64,000 nucleotides of DNA from CAYNST01 sp964434105 (GTDB taxonomy: Bacteria; Pseudomonadota; Gammaproteobacteria; Pseudomonadales; Cellvibrionaceae): NCBI GenBank assembly GCA_964434105.1, contig CAYSTJ010000012.1, forward strand, positions 26,590 through 90,589. The letters run 5' to 3'. Position 1 is the stretch's first letter, and every line of letters begins with the position of its first letter. Positions 46,640 to 55,280 of the stretch are shown here, piece by piece. The position numbers were made by a program, and so were the translations under genes. The notes beneath the pieces are model-generated. The model did not search any database. It was given only the letters and a program-made list of their open reading frames with translations, and was not told the origin of the DNA.

Positions 46640-47613
46640 GGTGCGGGCGCCGACCATTTTTTTTGCAGCAACGCCAGGTAGGGACGAAACCCGCTGGCCA
46701 GCAGGCACGCCCGCAATGTGGTCTTTATATCGCCGCTCAAGGCTCTCGCCTCCCGCGCTGTCTGACGGGCGAGCGCCGGTTCTCCGTCACAATGCAGTAA
46801 TTCGGATTTGCGGCTAAGGAAATAGGCCAGTCGGCGACGGAATACACCCAGCGCAACCATTTTCTGCAATGTATCCAGGTTGCTGGCGCCCAGTAAAGCC
46901 AACCCCCGCAACTGTACCTGAATGGAGCAATCAATGCGCCGGTGCACCCGGTCCGGTTCAGCGGCATTACTGAGCCCTGCCCTGTGATTGCGGCGGGCGA
47001 TGGTCGCGAGGCTTTCATTAATGAAGGTGACTTTGTGCGCGGCCACCAACTGGTAAAACAGGGCTGTATCTTCAGCCACCCACAACGACTCATCAAAAGC
47101 ACCGCATTGCAACAACAGGGATTTTCGGATCAGCAACGTTTGTACCATGGGGTGATGATCCGAACGCGTCATAAATTCTACTGCCTGACTGTAGCTGCGC
47201 ACACCGCCCGGACTCAGCCCGGGGTCCAATGCTTCCATGCCGTCGTACCGTGCGCCGCCGTCACTGGAAATACCGCAATAACAAATATCGGTTTTTTCCG
47301 CAGCCAATGCTGCAAGCTGTCTCTCCAGCTTTTGCGGATGCCAGGTATCATCTGAATCAAGAAAAGCGAGCCATTCGCCCCGGGCCTGGGCGACACCCGC
47401 GTTGCGAGCGCTGCTTACGCCGCCGTTGGCCTTGGAGATCAGCCGCACCGGTGCGGGCATACGGCAAAACTTTTCGACCGTGCTATCGGTCGAACCATCG
47501 TCGACGATCAGGATTTCAGACGCAGGCAACGTCTGGGCCAATACACTGTCCACAGCATGCGACAGTATGTCGGCCCGGTTATAGGAGGGGATAATAACGC
47601 TGATTGACGACAC
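46633..47613 (-). CDS. Family 2 glycosyltransferase
   Basis: The start is taken as GTG at 47613 (MSSISVIIPSYNRADILSHA) with GGA seven bases upstream; in-frame ATGs at 47652 and 47712 are alternatives without a better signal. Of about 326 residues, the first 100 form the nucleotide-sugar-binding half (ILIVDDGSTDSTVE, ANGGVSSARNAGVAQARGEW) with metal-binding LDSDDTWHP. Later the ED-like acceptor motif is in VAEDTALFYQLVA. The C-terminal 100 residues are helical. The gene stands alone, convergent with tamB. Substrate unknown. Confidence 0.88.
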   Translation of the reverse strand: MSSISVIIPSYNRADILSHAVDSVLAQTLPASEILIVDDGSTDSTVEKFCRMPAPVRLISKANGGVSSARNAGVAQARGEWLAFLDSDDTWHPQKLERQLAALAAEKTDICYCGISSDGGARYDGMEALDPGLSPGGVRSYSQAVEFMTRSDHHPMVQTLLIRKSLLLQCGAFDESLWVAEDTALFYQLVAAHKVTFINESLATIARRNHRAGLSNAAEPDRVHRRIDCSIQVQLRGLALLGASNLDTLQKMVALGVFRRRLAYFLSRKSELLHCDGEPALARQTAREARALSGDIKTTLRACLLASGFRPYLALLQKKWSAPAPQ

Positions 47614-48142
47614 ACATACATCCAAAAACGGCAGTTGAAAAAATCGGTACATGACAGGATTTACGCAACAAAGCGTTTTATAGCAGCGCTTCGGCACGCT
47701 TTGCCCGAACATTCTAGCCCGAATAATTCATGAAGGCGCGCCTTTTTCTTCCCGACGTTGCACCCTGTCTGTTCCAGTTTAAAAACGTCGGTTCCGGCAC
47801 CTCCACCGAGCCCAAAATAAAGTCCAAAAGACGGATATTCACCTACCGCGTTAAGCAGTGGTTCAGCTGCCGGCTTTTTTTTGGAATGGGGGAAAATTAA
47901 GCACTGTGAGACACGTTATCGGCGGTTGCATTCGTTGCTCGCGCCTGTAGAATGTGACCTGCCTCACGTGTCGAACACTAACCGAATAAAACGTCAACAA
48001 ACCCTCGATCCCGGATGTATTTCAGTCTTCTTCCTGGCGAACCCGATCTTCATAAAAGTGTAACCGTGCACGCGGGGATTTTCCCCGATTGGCAAGGGGG
48101 CTACCGGCAATACCACTGACATTATAATAACCAGGAGAATAT
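47614..48142. other. Intergenic region between divergent GT2 and GH16 genes
   Basis: About 530 bp (430 bp if the longer GT2 start is used) holding the promoters of both genes. A short hairpin CGGGGA-TTT-TCCCCG lies near 48077-48091, about 50 bp upstream of the GH16 start, possibly in its leader. The sequence CGTCAACAAACCC near 47990 resembles the end of the tamA-tamB element, but the rest of that element is not recognisable. No gene was found. Confidence 0.4.
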
Positions 48143-50314
48143 ATGTATTCAGGTCGATATTCGTTGTTTTCTGTCATTCTGGCGTTTGGCGCATTATTGA
48201 TGGCGCTGGGTGCACAGGCCAAGCCATACAAGGCCGCCGAATTGATAACCCGCGAAGAATTCAGGTTCGGCGCGTTTGAAGCCCGCATCCGCGGTGCCGA
48301 AGGCTCGGGCATGATTACGGCTTTCTTTTTATGGAAGCATGATTCCGAACGCCCGGGCGTACCCTGGCAGGAACAGGATTTCGAACTGTTCGGTAAAAAC
48401 GGCCGCTTTCAGACCCAGGCTATGATGCCCGGCAATCCCCGGACTGAACACGTGACCATGCACAGTCTCGGCTCGCCCATCTGGGAAAACTACTTTACCT
48501 ATCGTATGGAATGGACGCCGGAATACCTGGCCTGGTATGTCGACGGGCACCTGGTACGAATAGAGACAGATCGCGACGTTTACGCCCAGATGCTGGAAAC
48601 CAGCCTTGCCGATCCGTCACAACTGCGAATCAGTTTATGGGCAGGCGATTATCCCTGGTCCGGCGAACTGGACCTGGAGAAGGTTCCCGCGGCAACCTTT
48701 GTCGACTTTATCTCGGTTTACAATTACACGCCGGGTAGCGGCCCTGACGGCAGCGATTTTTCGTTACGATGGAAGGACGATTTCAATACCGTTGATACCA
48801 ACCGCTGGTGGTTTGCCAACTGGACATTCGATCCCGCTGTCAACGACTACAGCGGCTCGCGTAATGTGGCGGCAATCGATGGCAAGCTGGTCATTGTCTT
48901 TACCGATGAACATAATACAGGGCAGTTTCCAGACGTTATTCCGGCAGATAACCCGCCCCTGCCTCCCGCACAGAATATTGATTACCTGCCGGTGCACGTA
49001 CCGGGACGTATCGAAGCGGAAGAAGCGTCGGACTATTTCGATACCACCTGGGGCAATAGCGGCGACAGCGAGTGCGGCACGACCAACGTCGACGCCGGGT
49101 TGATTGAAGGCACGGACGGGTGCGCGGTTGGCTGGACCACCGCCAGCGAATGGACAGAGTATATTGTGTCGGCAGAAACCGGCGGTGATTACTTTATGGA
49201 CCTGCGGGCTGCGACAGCCATAGCCGATCGTTCCGTCACAGTGACCGTAAACGGCAATGTCGCCAATGACAATGTCGTCATTCCGCACGCAGGCTGGAGC
49301 CAGTTTACCCATGTCGTCTTTCCGCTGGAATTACACCGGGGTACGAACCTCATCCGCATCATCCACAATACCGGTGACGTCAATCTGGATTATTTTGATA
49401 TACGCACCACCGAGTCACCGGAAGTCACACCTGCCGGGCCTGTAGCGGTACCCGGACGGGTCGAAGTAGAAGCCATGAGCGACTATTACGACCTGACTCC
49501 CGGTAACCTCGGCAACGCCTCATGCGGCGTGACGGATGTCGATATGCAACCGACGCCGGACGTTGGCGGTGGTTGCAGTGTCGGCTGGACCGAGGCGGGT
49601 GAATGGCTGGAATATCAGGTCGACGCAGCCATGGCCGGCTCTTACGAACTGACACTGCGCGCGGCGACAGCCGGCAATTATCGTTCACTCGGTGTTACTG
49701 TCAATGGTGAGCCGGCGGTGACCCGCCTGGTGATACCGAACCTTGGCTGGGCCCACTATTCCGACGTTCGCCTGCCAGTGACGCTGGAAGAGGGCCTGAA
49801 CACGGTACGGGTGATTTTCGAGACTGGACGGGCCGACCTGAACTACCTGGTGTTCGAATATCTGCCGCCCGTAGAAGATACCGGACCGGTCGTTCTGCCC
49901 GGCAAGGTGGAGGCAGAGCATTACACCGGTTACTACGATACGACGCCGGGCAACGCCGGCCATGCCGCTTGCAGCAGTACCGATGTCGATGCGGAACTGA
50001 CCAGTGATATCGGCGGCGGTTGCAATACCGGATGGACGGTGGCCGGTGAGTGGCTTGAGTATGAAGTACAGGTCGACGCCGACACGGACTTCGCTCTCAA
50101 TATCCGCGCCGCTACGCCTATCGCCGATCGCACCCTGGCCGTGTTCGTGGATGGTGTGCAGGTTGCCAGCGGGGTGCCAATTATTGCTGAGGCATGGCAG
50201 GTTTTTAATGACCACACCATCGCGCTGCCACTGGAGGCAGGTCAGCATACCGTGCGCATTCTCTTCGAAAACGGGCGGGTTAACCTGAACTACCTGGAAT
50301 TTTTTGCACAGTAA
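48143..50314 (+). CDS. Secreted circularly permuted GH16 beta-glucanase with three CBM6 modules
   Basis: A 723-residue enzyme with a signal peptide (to about GAQA). The catalytic domain (about 27-285) starts YKAAELITREEFRFGAFEAR and carries the GH16 site PWQEQDFELFGK with nucleophile and acid/base glutamates at about 77 and 81. The strand that normally begins GH16 lichenases (DFSLRWKDDFNTVDTNRWW, then DGKLVIVFT) comes after the catalytic core at about 225-275. This is the circular permutation known from the Fibrobacter succinogenes 1,3-1,4-beta-glucanase. Three CBM6 modules follow at about 286, 434 and 582, each opening V.VPGR-E.E and ending NLNYL-like. Expected substrate: mixed-linkage or related beta-glucan. 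Ribosome-binding site CCAGGAGAAT. Confidence 0.93.
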   Translation: MYSGRYSLFSVILAFGALLMALGAQAKPYKAAELITREEFRFGAFEARIRGAEGSGMITAFFLWKHDSERPGVPWQEQDFELFGKNGRFQTQAMMPGNPRTEHVTMHSLGSPIWENYFTYRMEWTPEYLAWYVDGHLVRIETDRDVYAQMLETSLADPSQLRISLWAGDYPWSGELDLEKVPAATFVDFISVYNYTPGSGPDGSDFSLRWKDDFNTVDTNRWWFANWTFDPAVNDYSGSRNVAAIDGKLVIVFTDEHNTGQFPDVIPADNPPLPPAQNIDYLPVHVPGRIEAEEASDYFDTTWGNSGDSECGTTNVDAGLIEGTDGCAVGWTTASEWTEYIVSAETGGDYFMDLRAATAIADRSVTVTVNGNVANDNVVIPHAGWSQFTHVVFPLELHRGTNLIRIIHNTGDVNLDYFDIRTTESPEVTPAGPVAVPGRVEVEAMSDYYDLTPGNLGNASCGVTDVDMQPTPDVGGGCSVGWTEAGEWLEYQVDAAMAGSYELTLRAATAGNYRSLGVTVNGEPAVTRLVIPNLGWAHYSDVRLPVTLEEGLNTVRVIFETGRADLNYLVFEYLPPVEDTGPVVLPGKVEAEHYTGYYDTTPGNAGHAACSSTDVDAELTSDIGGGCNTGWTVAGEWLEYEVQVDADTDFALNIRAATPIADRTLAVFVDGVQVASGVPIIAEAWQVFNDHTIALPLEAGQHTVRILFENGRVNLNYLEFFAQ

Positions 50315-50349
50315 ATTATAGCGCTACGCCTTCAGCGTGAAAGGTACGT

Positions 50350-50385
50350 ACGCCCAAACCTGCCTGACGGGTTTGGGCGTTTTTT
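50350..50385 (+). terminator. Rho-independent terminator after GH16 gene
   Basis: A perfect 11-bp stem ACGCCCAAACC / GGTTTGGGCGT with a 9-base loop and a following run of T on the plus strand, 36 bp beyond the GH16 stop. Confidence 0.92.
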
Positions 50386-50435
50386 ATGCCGGATAGATCA
50401 TCGCGGTTCGCCGTTACATTGACAATCGATCTGGG

Positions 50436-51380
50436 TTAACCCTGTCCCAGCCGGGTCTTTATTCGGCGAGCCACCCAGCGTGGCGACAACGCGTAAACCG
50501 CGGGTTTACCGTAATGGCCACCCCGCTTTAAATACTGCAGTGACAGCATCGCGGTACTGAACGCCTCGGTACGCTTTCCCGCCATAACACTTAAATAGGC
50601 GCTGTCGGTAAAATGCCCGGACAGATTATTATCCCGGTCTTCCAGCATCGCCCGGTTCAGTGCATAAAAATTTTCGAACGACAGTGCCGGCATACCACGT
50701 CGTTGTCGTGCACGATTAAATACGTCCAGCAGATGGCGGGCGCGCTGCTCCGGTTGACGGCGGGTAACCGATTGCGGATTTACCCGGTAATGGTATAGCG
50801 GTGCGCCTATGACTTCCATGTCATGCAACTCACCGGCTCGAAGAATAAAATCCAGCCCCTGACCAATGGCCAGTGATGTTTCGAAAGGCAACTGGCGGGC
50901 AATCGCTGTGCGCACCATAACCGTGGGATCGTGTGCTGGCATTTTGAAGTTGTTGATGGCATGACGACACTGTTCGGTAGTCATGACACGCGCACGCGGT
51001 GCAACCACTTTATTACCTATGATCAAGGCGTGACCGGACATCACCAGCCCCAGATTTTTGCGGGATTCCAATTGCTGTAACAGCCATTCGACCCGACGCG
51101 GATCACAGGCGTCATCACCGTCCTGAATCATCACGTATTCACCGCCGGCCTGGTCCAGCAGATCATTCAAAGTAGCGGCTTTGCCTTTATTTTCCTGTCG
51201 ACTGGCAATAATGCGCGTGTCCTCAAACCGGCAAATACGGTCGAATGTATCGTCACTGCTGCCGTCATCGACGATCCGTATTTCAATATCGCGGAAGGTC
51301 TGGGCCAGCAGACTGGTCAGGCAATCATCAATATAAGCGGCGACGTTGTACGCGCTTATCAGCACGGTAACTTTTGGCAT
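50436..51380 (-). CDS. Family 2 glycosyltransferase
   Basis: A 314-residue GT-A enzyme: VTVLISAYNVAAYIDDCLTS, IRIVDDGSSDDTFDRI and the metal-binding VMIQDGDDACDPRRVEWLL. The region after about 130 contains MPAHDPTVMVRTAIARQLPF, seen in surface-polymer glycosyltransferases. The ATG start at 51380 is clear. It lies 68 bp downstream of the flippase gene on the same strand, so the two probably belong to one polysaccharide unit. Sugar and acceptor are unknown. Confidence 0.9.
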   Translation of the reverse strand: MPKVTVLISAYNVAAYIDDCLTSLLAQTFRDIEIRIVDDGSSDDTFDRICRFEDTRIIASRQENKGKAATLNDLLDQAGGEYVMIQDGDDACDPRRVEWLLQQLESRKNLGLVMSGHALIIGNKVVAPRARVMTTEQCRHAINNFKMPAHDPTVMVRTAIARQLPFETSLAIGQGLDFILRAGELHDMEVIGAPLYHYRVNPQSVTRRQPEQRARHLLDVFNRARQRRGMPALSFENFYALNRAMLEDRDNNLSGHFTDSAYLSVMAGKRTEAFSTAMLSLQYLKRGGHYGKPAVYALSPRWVARRIKTRLGQG

Positions 51381-51448
51381 AATTTGACATCGATGTGTAA
51401 CGGTTCGGCGGCGGGTTTACCTTGTCACCTGAAGCCAGAGAAAGTGCA

Positions 51449-52921
51449 CTATTGCCGCTTTCTGACCATAGCGGCCAGTTGCTGCAAATAAGCGCGGCCA
51501 AATATCGATACAAAAAGTATCGGCACGAACAATACCCATACCAGTCCGGTTAACAGGATTAGCAACCCGTCATTGACATCCAGCATTCGCTGCAGCAGGT
51601 AAATCGGCAGAGATACCAGCGCTGACAGCAAAACGACCCGGCCCACGGCCAGCAGATACGCGCCGGCTTCTACCGGAATACAACGGGACGCAAAGCGGGG
51701 AAATATCAGGAGCAGCAGGGTTGTCACCAGAAAATAGGCCGCGGCAACGCCAAAACCTCCCCACTGCAAACCGACAATATACCCCCCCACGACCGGAAAG
51801 AATGTCAATGTCGTCCATGTCGCAAAGCGCCTGGGCTGATCGCAGGCGACAAATGACCAGCCCAGCGGCATGGTTAGCGCCATGCTGATACTGGCCAGTG
51901 CCAGCATGGAGAATATCCTGGCCGACGGCACCCACTGTTCGCCCAGCACAAACCGCAGCAGGGGCTCAGCGATCAAGGCTGCCCAGCACATGGCCGGCGC
52001 AATAATGACCCCCAAAATCACCACCAGCACCTGCAATCCCTGCCTTAATCTGGCCGGATCAGACCGAATCTGGCTCAGATAAGGCACCACGGCGCCGCCG
52101 ATCGGCGTCAAAACCTGCCACACCGGCAGCATCATAATGCTGTATGCCATGGTGTAGTAACCGACTTCCTGCGTGTCAAACTGCCAGCCGAGCAGCACTT
52201 TATCGATATTTTTCATCAGCGCGCCCAAGGCGATGCTGAAGATCATAAACCAGCCAAAACTGAGTATTGCCTTGCTCTTGTCCCAGTCGAACCGTGGTAG
52301 CGCCGGTACCCAGCGTGTCAGCGACCAGATCACAACCGAATGCACAGTCTGACGCGCCAGCGGCGCCGCAACCAGCGCCCAGTAGGCTGCCCCCTGCCAG
52401 GCCAGCACTACCCCAACCATCAACCCGACTATTGACCCGCTGATTTCCGCGATTGCGTACAGATCCTGCCGGTAACAACGCTTGACCAGCGCGTTGTGCT
52501 GCGCACTGAATATGGTCAATATAAAGGTCCCGGCCAACACTGCAGCGACCGGCGCGAGCCTTGGCTCATCATAAAAACGGGCAATCAGCGGCGATGCACC
52601 AAGAAAAATCAGGAAGAACGTGAACGCGACAATGCCGCCGAGCCAGAAGGTCAGCGAGGTATCTTCATGATTGAGATCGCGCGACCGCAGGGTATAGTAA
52701 CTGACGCCACCATCCGCAAATATGGATACCAGTGCTATCAGCGGCATAACCATGCCAACCAGACCGAAATCGTCCGGCGCCAACAGCCGCCCCAAAATGA
52801 CGGCTGTCCCCATGCTGGCCACGAATCGCACGATGCCGGATGACAGCGTAATGCTCGCGCTCTTCATCACGCGGCCACCACTGACGTTGTCGGCTTCTGC
52901 CGCCCATTTGGGAAGACCCAC
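51449..52921 (-). CDS. Wzx-type polysaccharide flippase (MOP superfamily)
   Basis: Flippases of this type move lipid-linked repeat units across the inner membrane. The start is taken as GTG at 52921 with GAGGGG six bases upstream, giving 490 residues, the usual size; an upstream ATG at 53023 adds 34 unlike residues. Twelve or more hydrophobic helices are visible. The N-terminal pattern is SSGIVRFVASMGTAVILGRL and LAPDDFGLVGMVMPLIALVS, as in WzxC/EpsL-like transporters, and MKNIDKVLLGWQFDTQEVGY lies mid-protein. It could supply the flippase that the 26-34 kb locus lacks, though it is 17 kb away. Confidence 0.9.
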   Translation of the reverse strand: MGLPKWAAEADNVSGGRVMKSASITLSSGIVRFVASMGTAVILGRLLAPDDFGLVGMVMPLIALVSIFADGGVSYYTLRSRDLNHEDTSLTFWLGGIVAFTFFLIFLGASPLIARFYDEPRLAPVAAVLAGTFILTIFSAQHNALVKRCYRQDLYAIAEISGSIVGLMVGVVLAWQGAAYWALVAAPLARQTVHSVVIWSLTRWVPALPRFDWDKSKAILSFGWFMIFSIALGALMKNIDKVLLGWQFDTQEVGYYTMAYSIMMLPVWQVLTPIGGAVVPYLSQIRSDPARLRQGLQVLVVILGVIIAPAMCWAALIAEPLLRFVLGEQWVPSARIFSMLALASISMALTMPLGWSFVACDQPRRFATWTTLTFFPVVGGYIVGLQWGGFGVAAAYFLVTTLLLLIFPRFASRCIPVEAGAYLLAVGRVVLLSALVSLPIYLLQRMLDVNDGLLILLTGLVWVLFVPILFVSIFGRAYLQQLAAMVRKRQ

Positions 52922-53091
52922 TATGACCCCTCGGAGAAAGTTGGCGGGAAAACACCTGGCCACCGGGTCGCCGGTTAAGGCGTATTTGCGCGACCCGAAT
53001 CGCGTGACTTGATGCACATACATTTGCTTCCGGAAAGGAAAACCCCGGAGGCTGACCCCGGTCTATTGAACGGGTTCAGATTCGGGCGCTG

Positions 53092-53106
53092 ATTATACGG
53101 ATTATA
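53092..53106 (-). promoter_or_regulatory. Candidate -10 elements upstream of the flippase gene
   Basis: Two perfect TATAAT hexamers on the minus strand (53092-53097 and 53101-53106) lie in the 290-bp gap between the tpsB stop and the flippase start, about 170 bp upstream of the latter. No good -35 box is at the right distance for either, so they are only possible promoters. Confidence 0.3.
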
Positions 53107-53212
53107 TTGTTGTACTGCAGGGAAGAAAATTGCAGAGCACCGGATAATCATCGGTCAGGACCTTATCGCTGCAGCGTCACCCGGTCAAGGCGGCTGGCCG
53201 CTTCTTCTTAAA

Positions 53213-55177
53213 TTAAAATCCCACCATAAAATCAAAATACAGTTTGTCATTGTCGCGTAAATGCCGCATCGAAAATTGCTGCACGGCGCCGACATCGCTG
53301 GTAAAGCTGGTGGGTTTGGCGTAGCTGAAACTGGCCCGGGTATTTTTAAACGAAAACTTCAGGCCGAAGCCCACATCCGAGCCGGTCGCGTAGGTAGGCT
53401 CGCTGGTGCGTTCGGAATAGCGGCCTTCATCAGGAATGCGAATACCTACGCCTTCGGAATCGCTGTAGACGGCTTCAGCAAATACATAGGGCTGGATCAG
53501 GTCGCTGAGTTTTTGACCTGCGATACTGCCCGGCAGAAAGCGCGGACCGTTAAAAATCCAGTCCGCGCTGATCAGAATACCCCGGTCACCGTGATATTGA
53601 TTGATCCCGAAACCCCGCATACGGTTGGGCCCACTGAATACAAACTGGTTGGTGGACGGTAACGCGGTTTCGGCGTACTGCCCGGTGCCCTTCAATACCA
53701 ACCGGCTCTGGGTGCCCTTCGTGAACGGCACCGTGACAAATTTCAAATAGGTGTAATTCAGGGCGATTACCCAGGGATTTTCCGCCTGCCCCACATTGCG
53801 ACCCTTAACAAAATCACCGACTGTCAGGCGCAGCGCGCCCTGATGCAGGGCGCGCGCACGTTCCTGCAGTATGTCGAAATTGTAAACCAGATCCAGGCTT
53901 CTGATGATGTCATCATATTCATCCTGGTCGATGGGCGATTGCGTAAAGGCGTCAGGTTCGTACTGGTCGAATTTAAACGAACTCTCGATATCCGTATCGA
54001 CCTCGGACAAGCGTACTTCCACCGAATAGTTTTTTACCCGGCTGCGGGTGAGAATATAATTCAGCGATGCATCCAGTACGCGCGATTTACCCGTCAGGGT
54101 CAGCTCGCTCACGCTACTGATAAAATCATTGGTAGACCCACCGATTGTGAATTTGGTGCGCGGACCAAACACGGGCAATCCATAGTGAACTGAACCATAC
54201 AGGGAATTGGCAGGGTCGAAGGTACCCAGAATACCAATATGCAACTGGTCACCGATACTGGTCGGATTGTGCCAATAGCCGTCAACATAGGTGCGGTATT
54301 CGCCGGTGTTGGCAGAACCGTGGTTGTCCAGGCGCATATTGCCATTAAACCGGGTCTCTTCAACCAGGTTCACGTTCAACCGCGTATCGCCCACCTGGGA
54401 GCCGGGCTCAAAATAGGCCTGCGCGGAAAGCCCCGGCAGGTCGTTTACAAAAAACAGCCGCTCTTCAATGGTTTCGGCAGTGACCGGTTCGCCAATCTGG
54501 TGTTTAAAGATATTGCGGATAGTGGAAGCGCGATAATTTCGGTTATTCTGAATTTCCACTTCGCCCAGATTACCCAATAATAGCGTCAGGGTTACCACCC
54601 CATCCCGCACCCGCTGCTCGGGGATATACGCCTTGGCAAGAATGAAACCCCGCTCGCGGTAGTAACGGGTGATGGTATCCGCCACACTTTCAATCATACC
54701 CAGGGTTACACCCCGTTTCTGACGCTGCTCACGAATTAGAAAGACCAGTCGCTGAACTTCATTCGGTCCGACGTACTCCTGCGTACTTTCTTCAATTTCG
54801 GCAATCAGATCGGAGATTTCGCTCACTTCGTCCAGCGTGTACCCGGACTCAAGCATGGCCCCTTCACCCATCAGATCAAAGCGAATACCTTCGACCAGTC
54901 GGTTCAGGGATTCCCGGGTGATGCCCAGCGCCGGATATTCAACGATACCCTGCACCCGAAACTCGGTCACATTCAAACGGGGGCCCGCCATGGGGTCGGG
55001 GTCGCGCTCCCGGACGCCCGGGATGTCGAGATCCTTCAACATCGTCTCCCTTTCCATTTCCGGCACTTCGGTCGTGTCGGGCATTTCCAGAAAGCTGGCG
55101 TGGACCGTTGTGGCCAGTGGCAACAGTATTGCCGTCATCCAAAGGTGCTTGGACCAGACCGGATTCAGGAATTTCAT
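53213..55177 (-). CDS. Two-partner secretion transporter (TpsB, ShlB/FhaC family)
   Basis: TpsB proteins are Omp85-family outer-membrane pores that secrete a TpsA partner. The 654-residue protein has a signal peptide, a charged linker, POTRA domains (TITRYYRERGFILAKAYIPE then VTLTLLLGNLGEVEI for the first; FVNDLPGLSAQAYFEPGSQV for the second) and a C-terminal barrel. The conserved L6 loop motif is RMRGFGINQYHGDRG, and the last residue is Phe. It is longer than the usual 550-580 because of an extra acidic, helical segment of about 80 residues within the first POTRA domain (about 95-175). The ribosome-binding site is GAAGAGG. It lies 103 bp downstream of the giant exoprotein gene on the same strand. 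Confidence 0.93.
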   Translation of the reverse strand: MKFLNPVWSKHLWMTAILLPLATTVHASFLEMPDTTEVPEMERETMLKDLDIPGVRERDPDPMAGPRLNVTEFRVQGIVEYPALGITRESLNRLVEGIRFDLMGEGAMLESGYTLDEVSEISDLIAEIEESTQEYVGPNEVQRLVFLIREQRQKRGVTLGMIESVADTITRYYRERGFILAKAYIPEQRVRDGVVTLTLLLGNLGEVEIQNNRNYRASTIRNIFKHQIGEPVTAETIEERLFFVNDLPGLSAQAYFEPGSQVGDTRLNVNLVEETRFNGNMRLDNHGSANTGEYRTYVDGYWHNPTSIGDQLHIGILGTFDPANSLYGSVHYGLPVFGPRTKFTIGGSTNDFISSVSELTLTGKSRVLDASLNYILTRSRVKNYSVEVRLSEVDTDIESSFKFDQYEPDAFTQSPIDQDEYDDIIRSLDLVYNFDILQERARALHQGALRLTVGDFVKGRNVGQAENPWVIALNYTYLKFVTVPFTKGTQSRLVLKGTGQYAETALPSTNQFVFSGPNRMRGFGINQYHGDRGILISADWIFNGPRFLPGSIAGQKLSDLIQPYVFAEAVYSDSEGVGIRIPDEGRYSERTSEPTYATGSDVGFGLKFSFKNTRASFSYAKPTSFTSDVGAVQQFSMRHLRDNDKLYFDFMVGF

Positions 55178-55245
55178 TTAACCTCTTCCATTACATTTTT
55201 ATTGTGGCAGACCGGAATGCTGTCCGGCTGCTTGCGACTAACTTT

Positions 55246-55266
55246 ATGGGCCAGTGCCCGGCCCAT
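55246..55266. other. Hairpin between tpsA and tpsB
   Basis: A perfect 7-bp stem ATGGGCC / GGCCCAT with a 7-base loop sits 15 bp after the exoprotein stop. There is no T-run, so it is not a standard terminator; it may partly reduce tpsB expression or protect the 3' end of the upstream message. Confidence 0.45.
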
Positions 55267-55280
55267 CATTGACGGTTATT

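Noticed and set aside
47983..47999. CGTCAACAAACCC, like one end of the tamA-tamB element
   Set aside because: Only the end matches; the inner arms and opposite end were not found, so this could be chance.
48060..48142. A riboswitch in the leader of the GH16 gene
   Set aside because: Only a short hairpin and G-rich stretch are present; the conserved core of c-di-GMP or other known riboswitches was not recognised.
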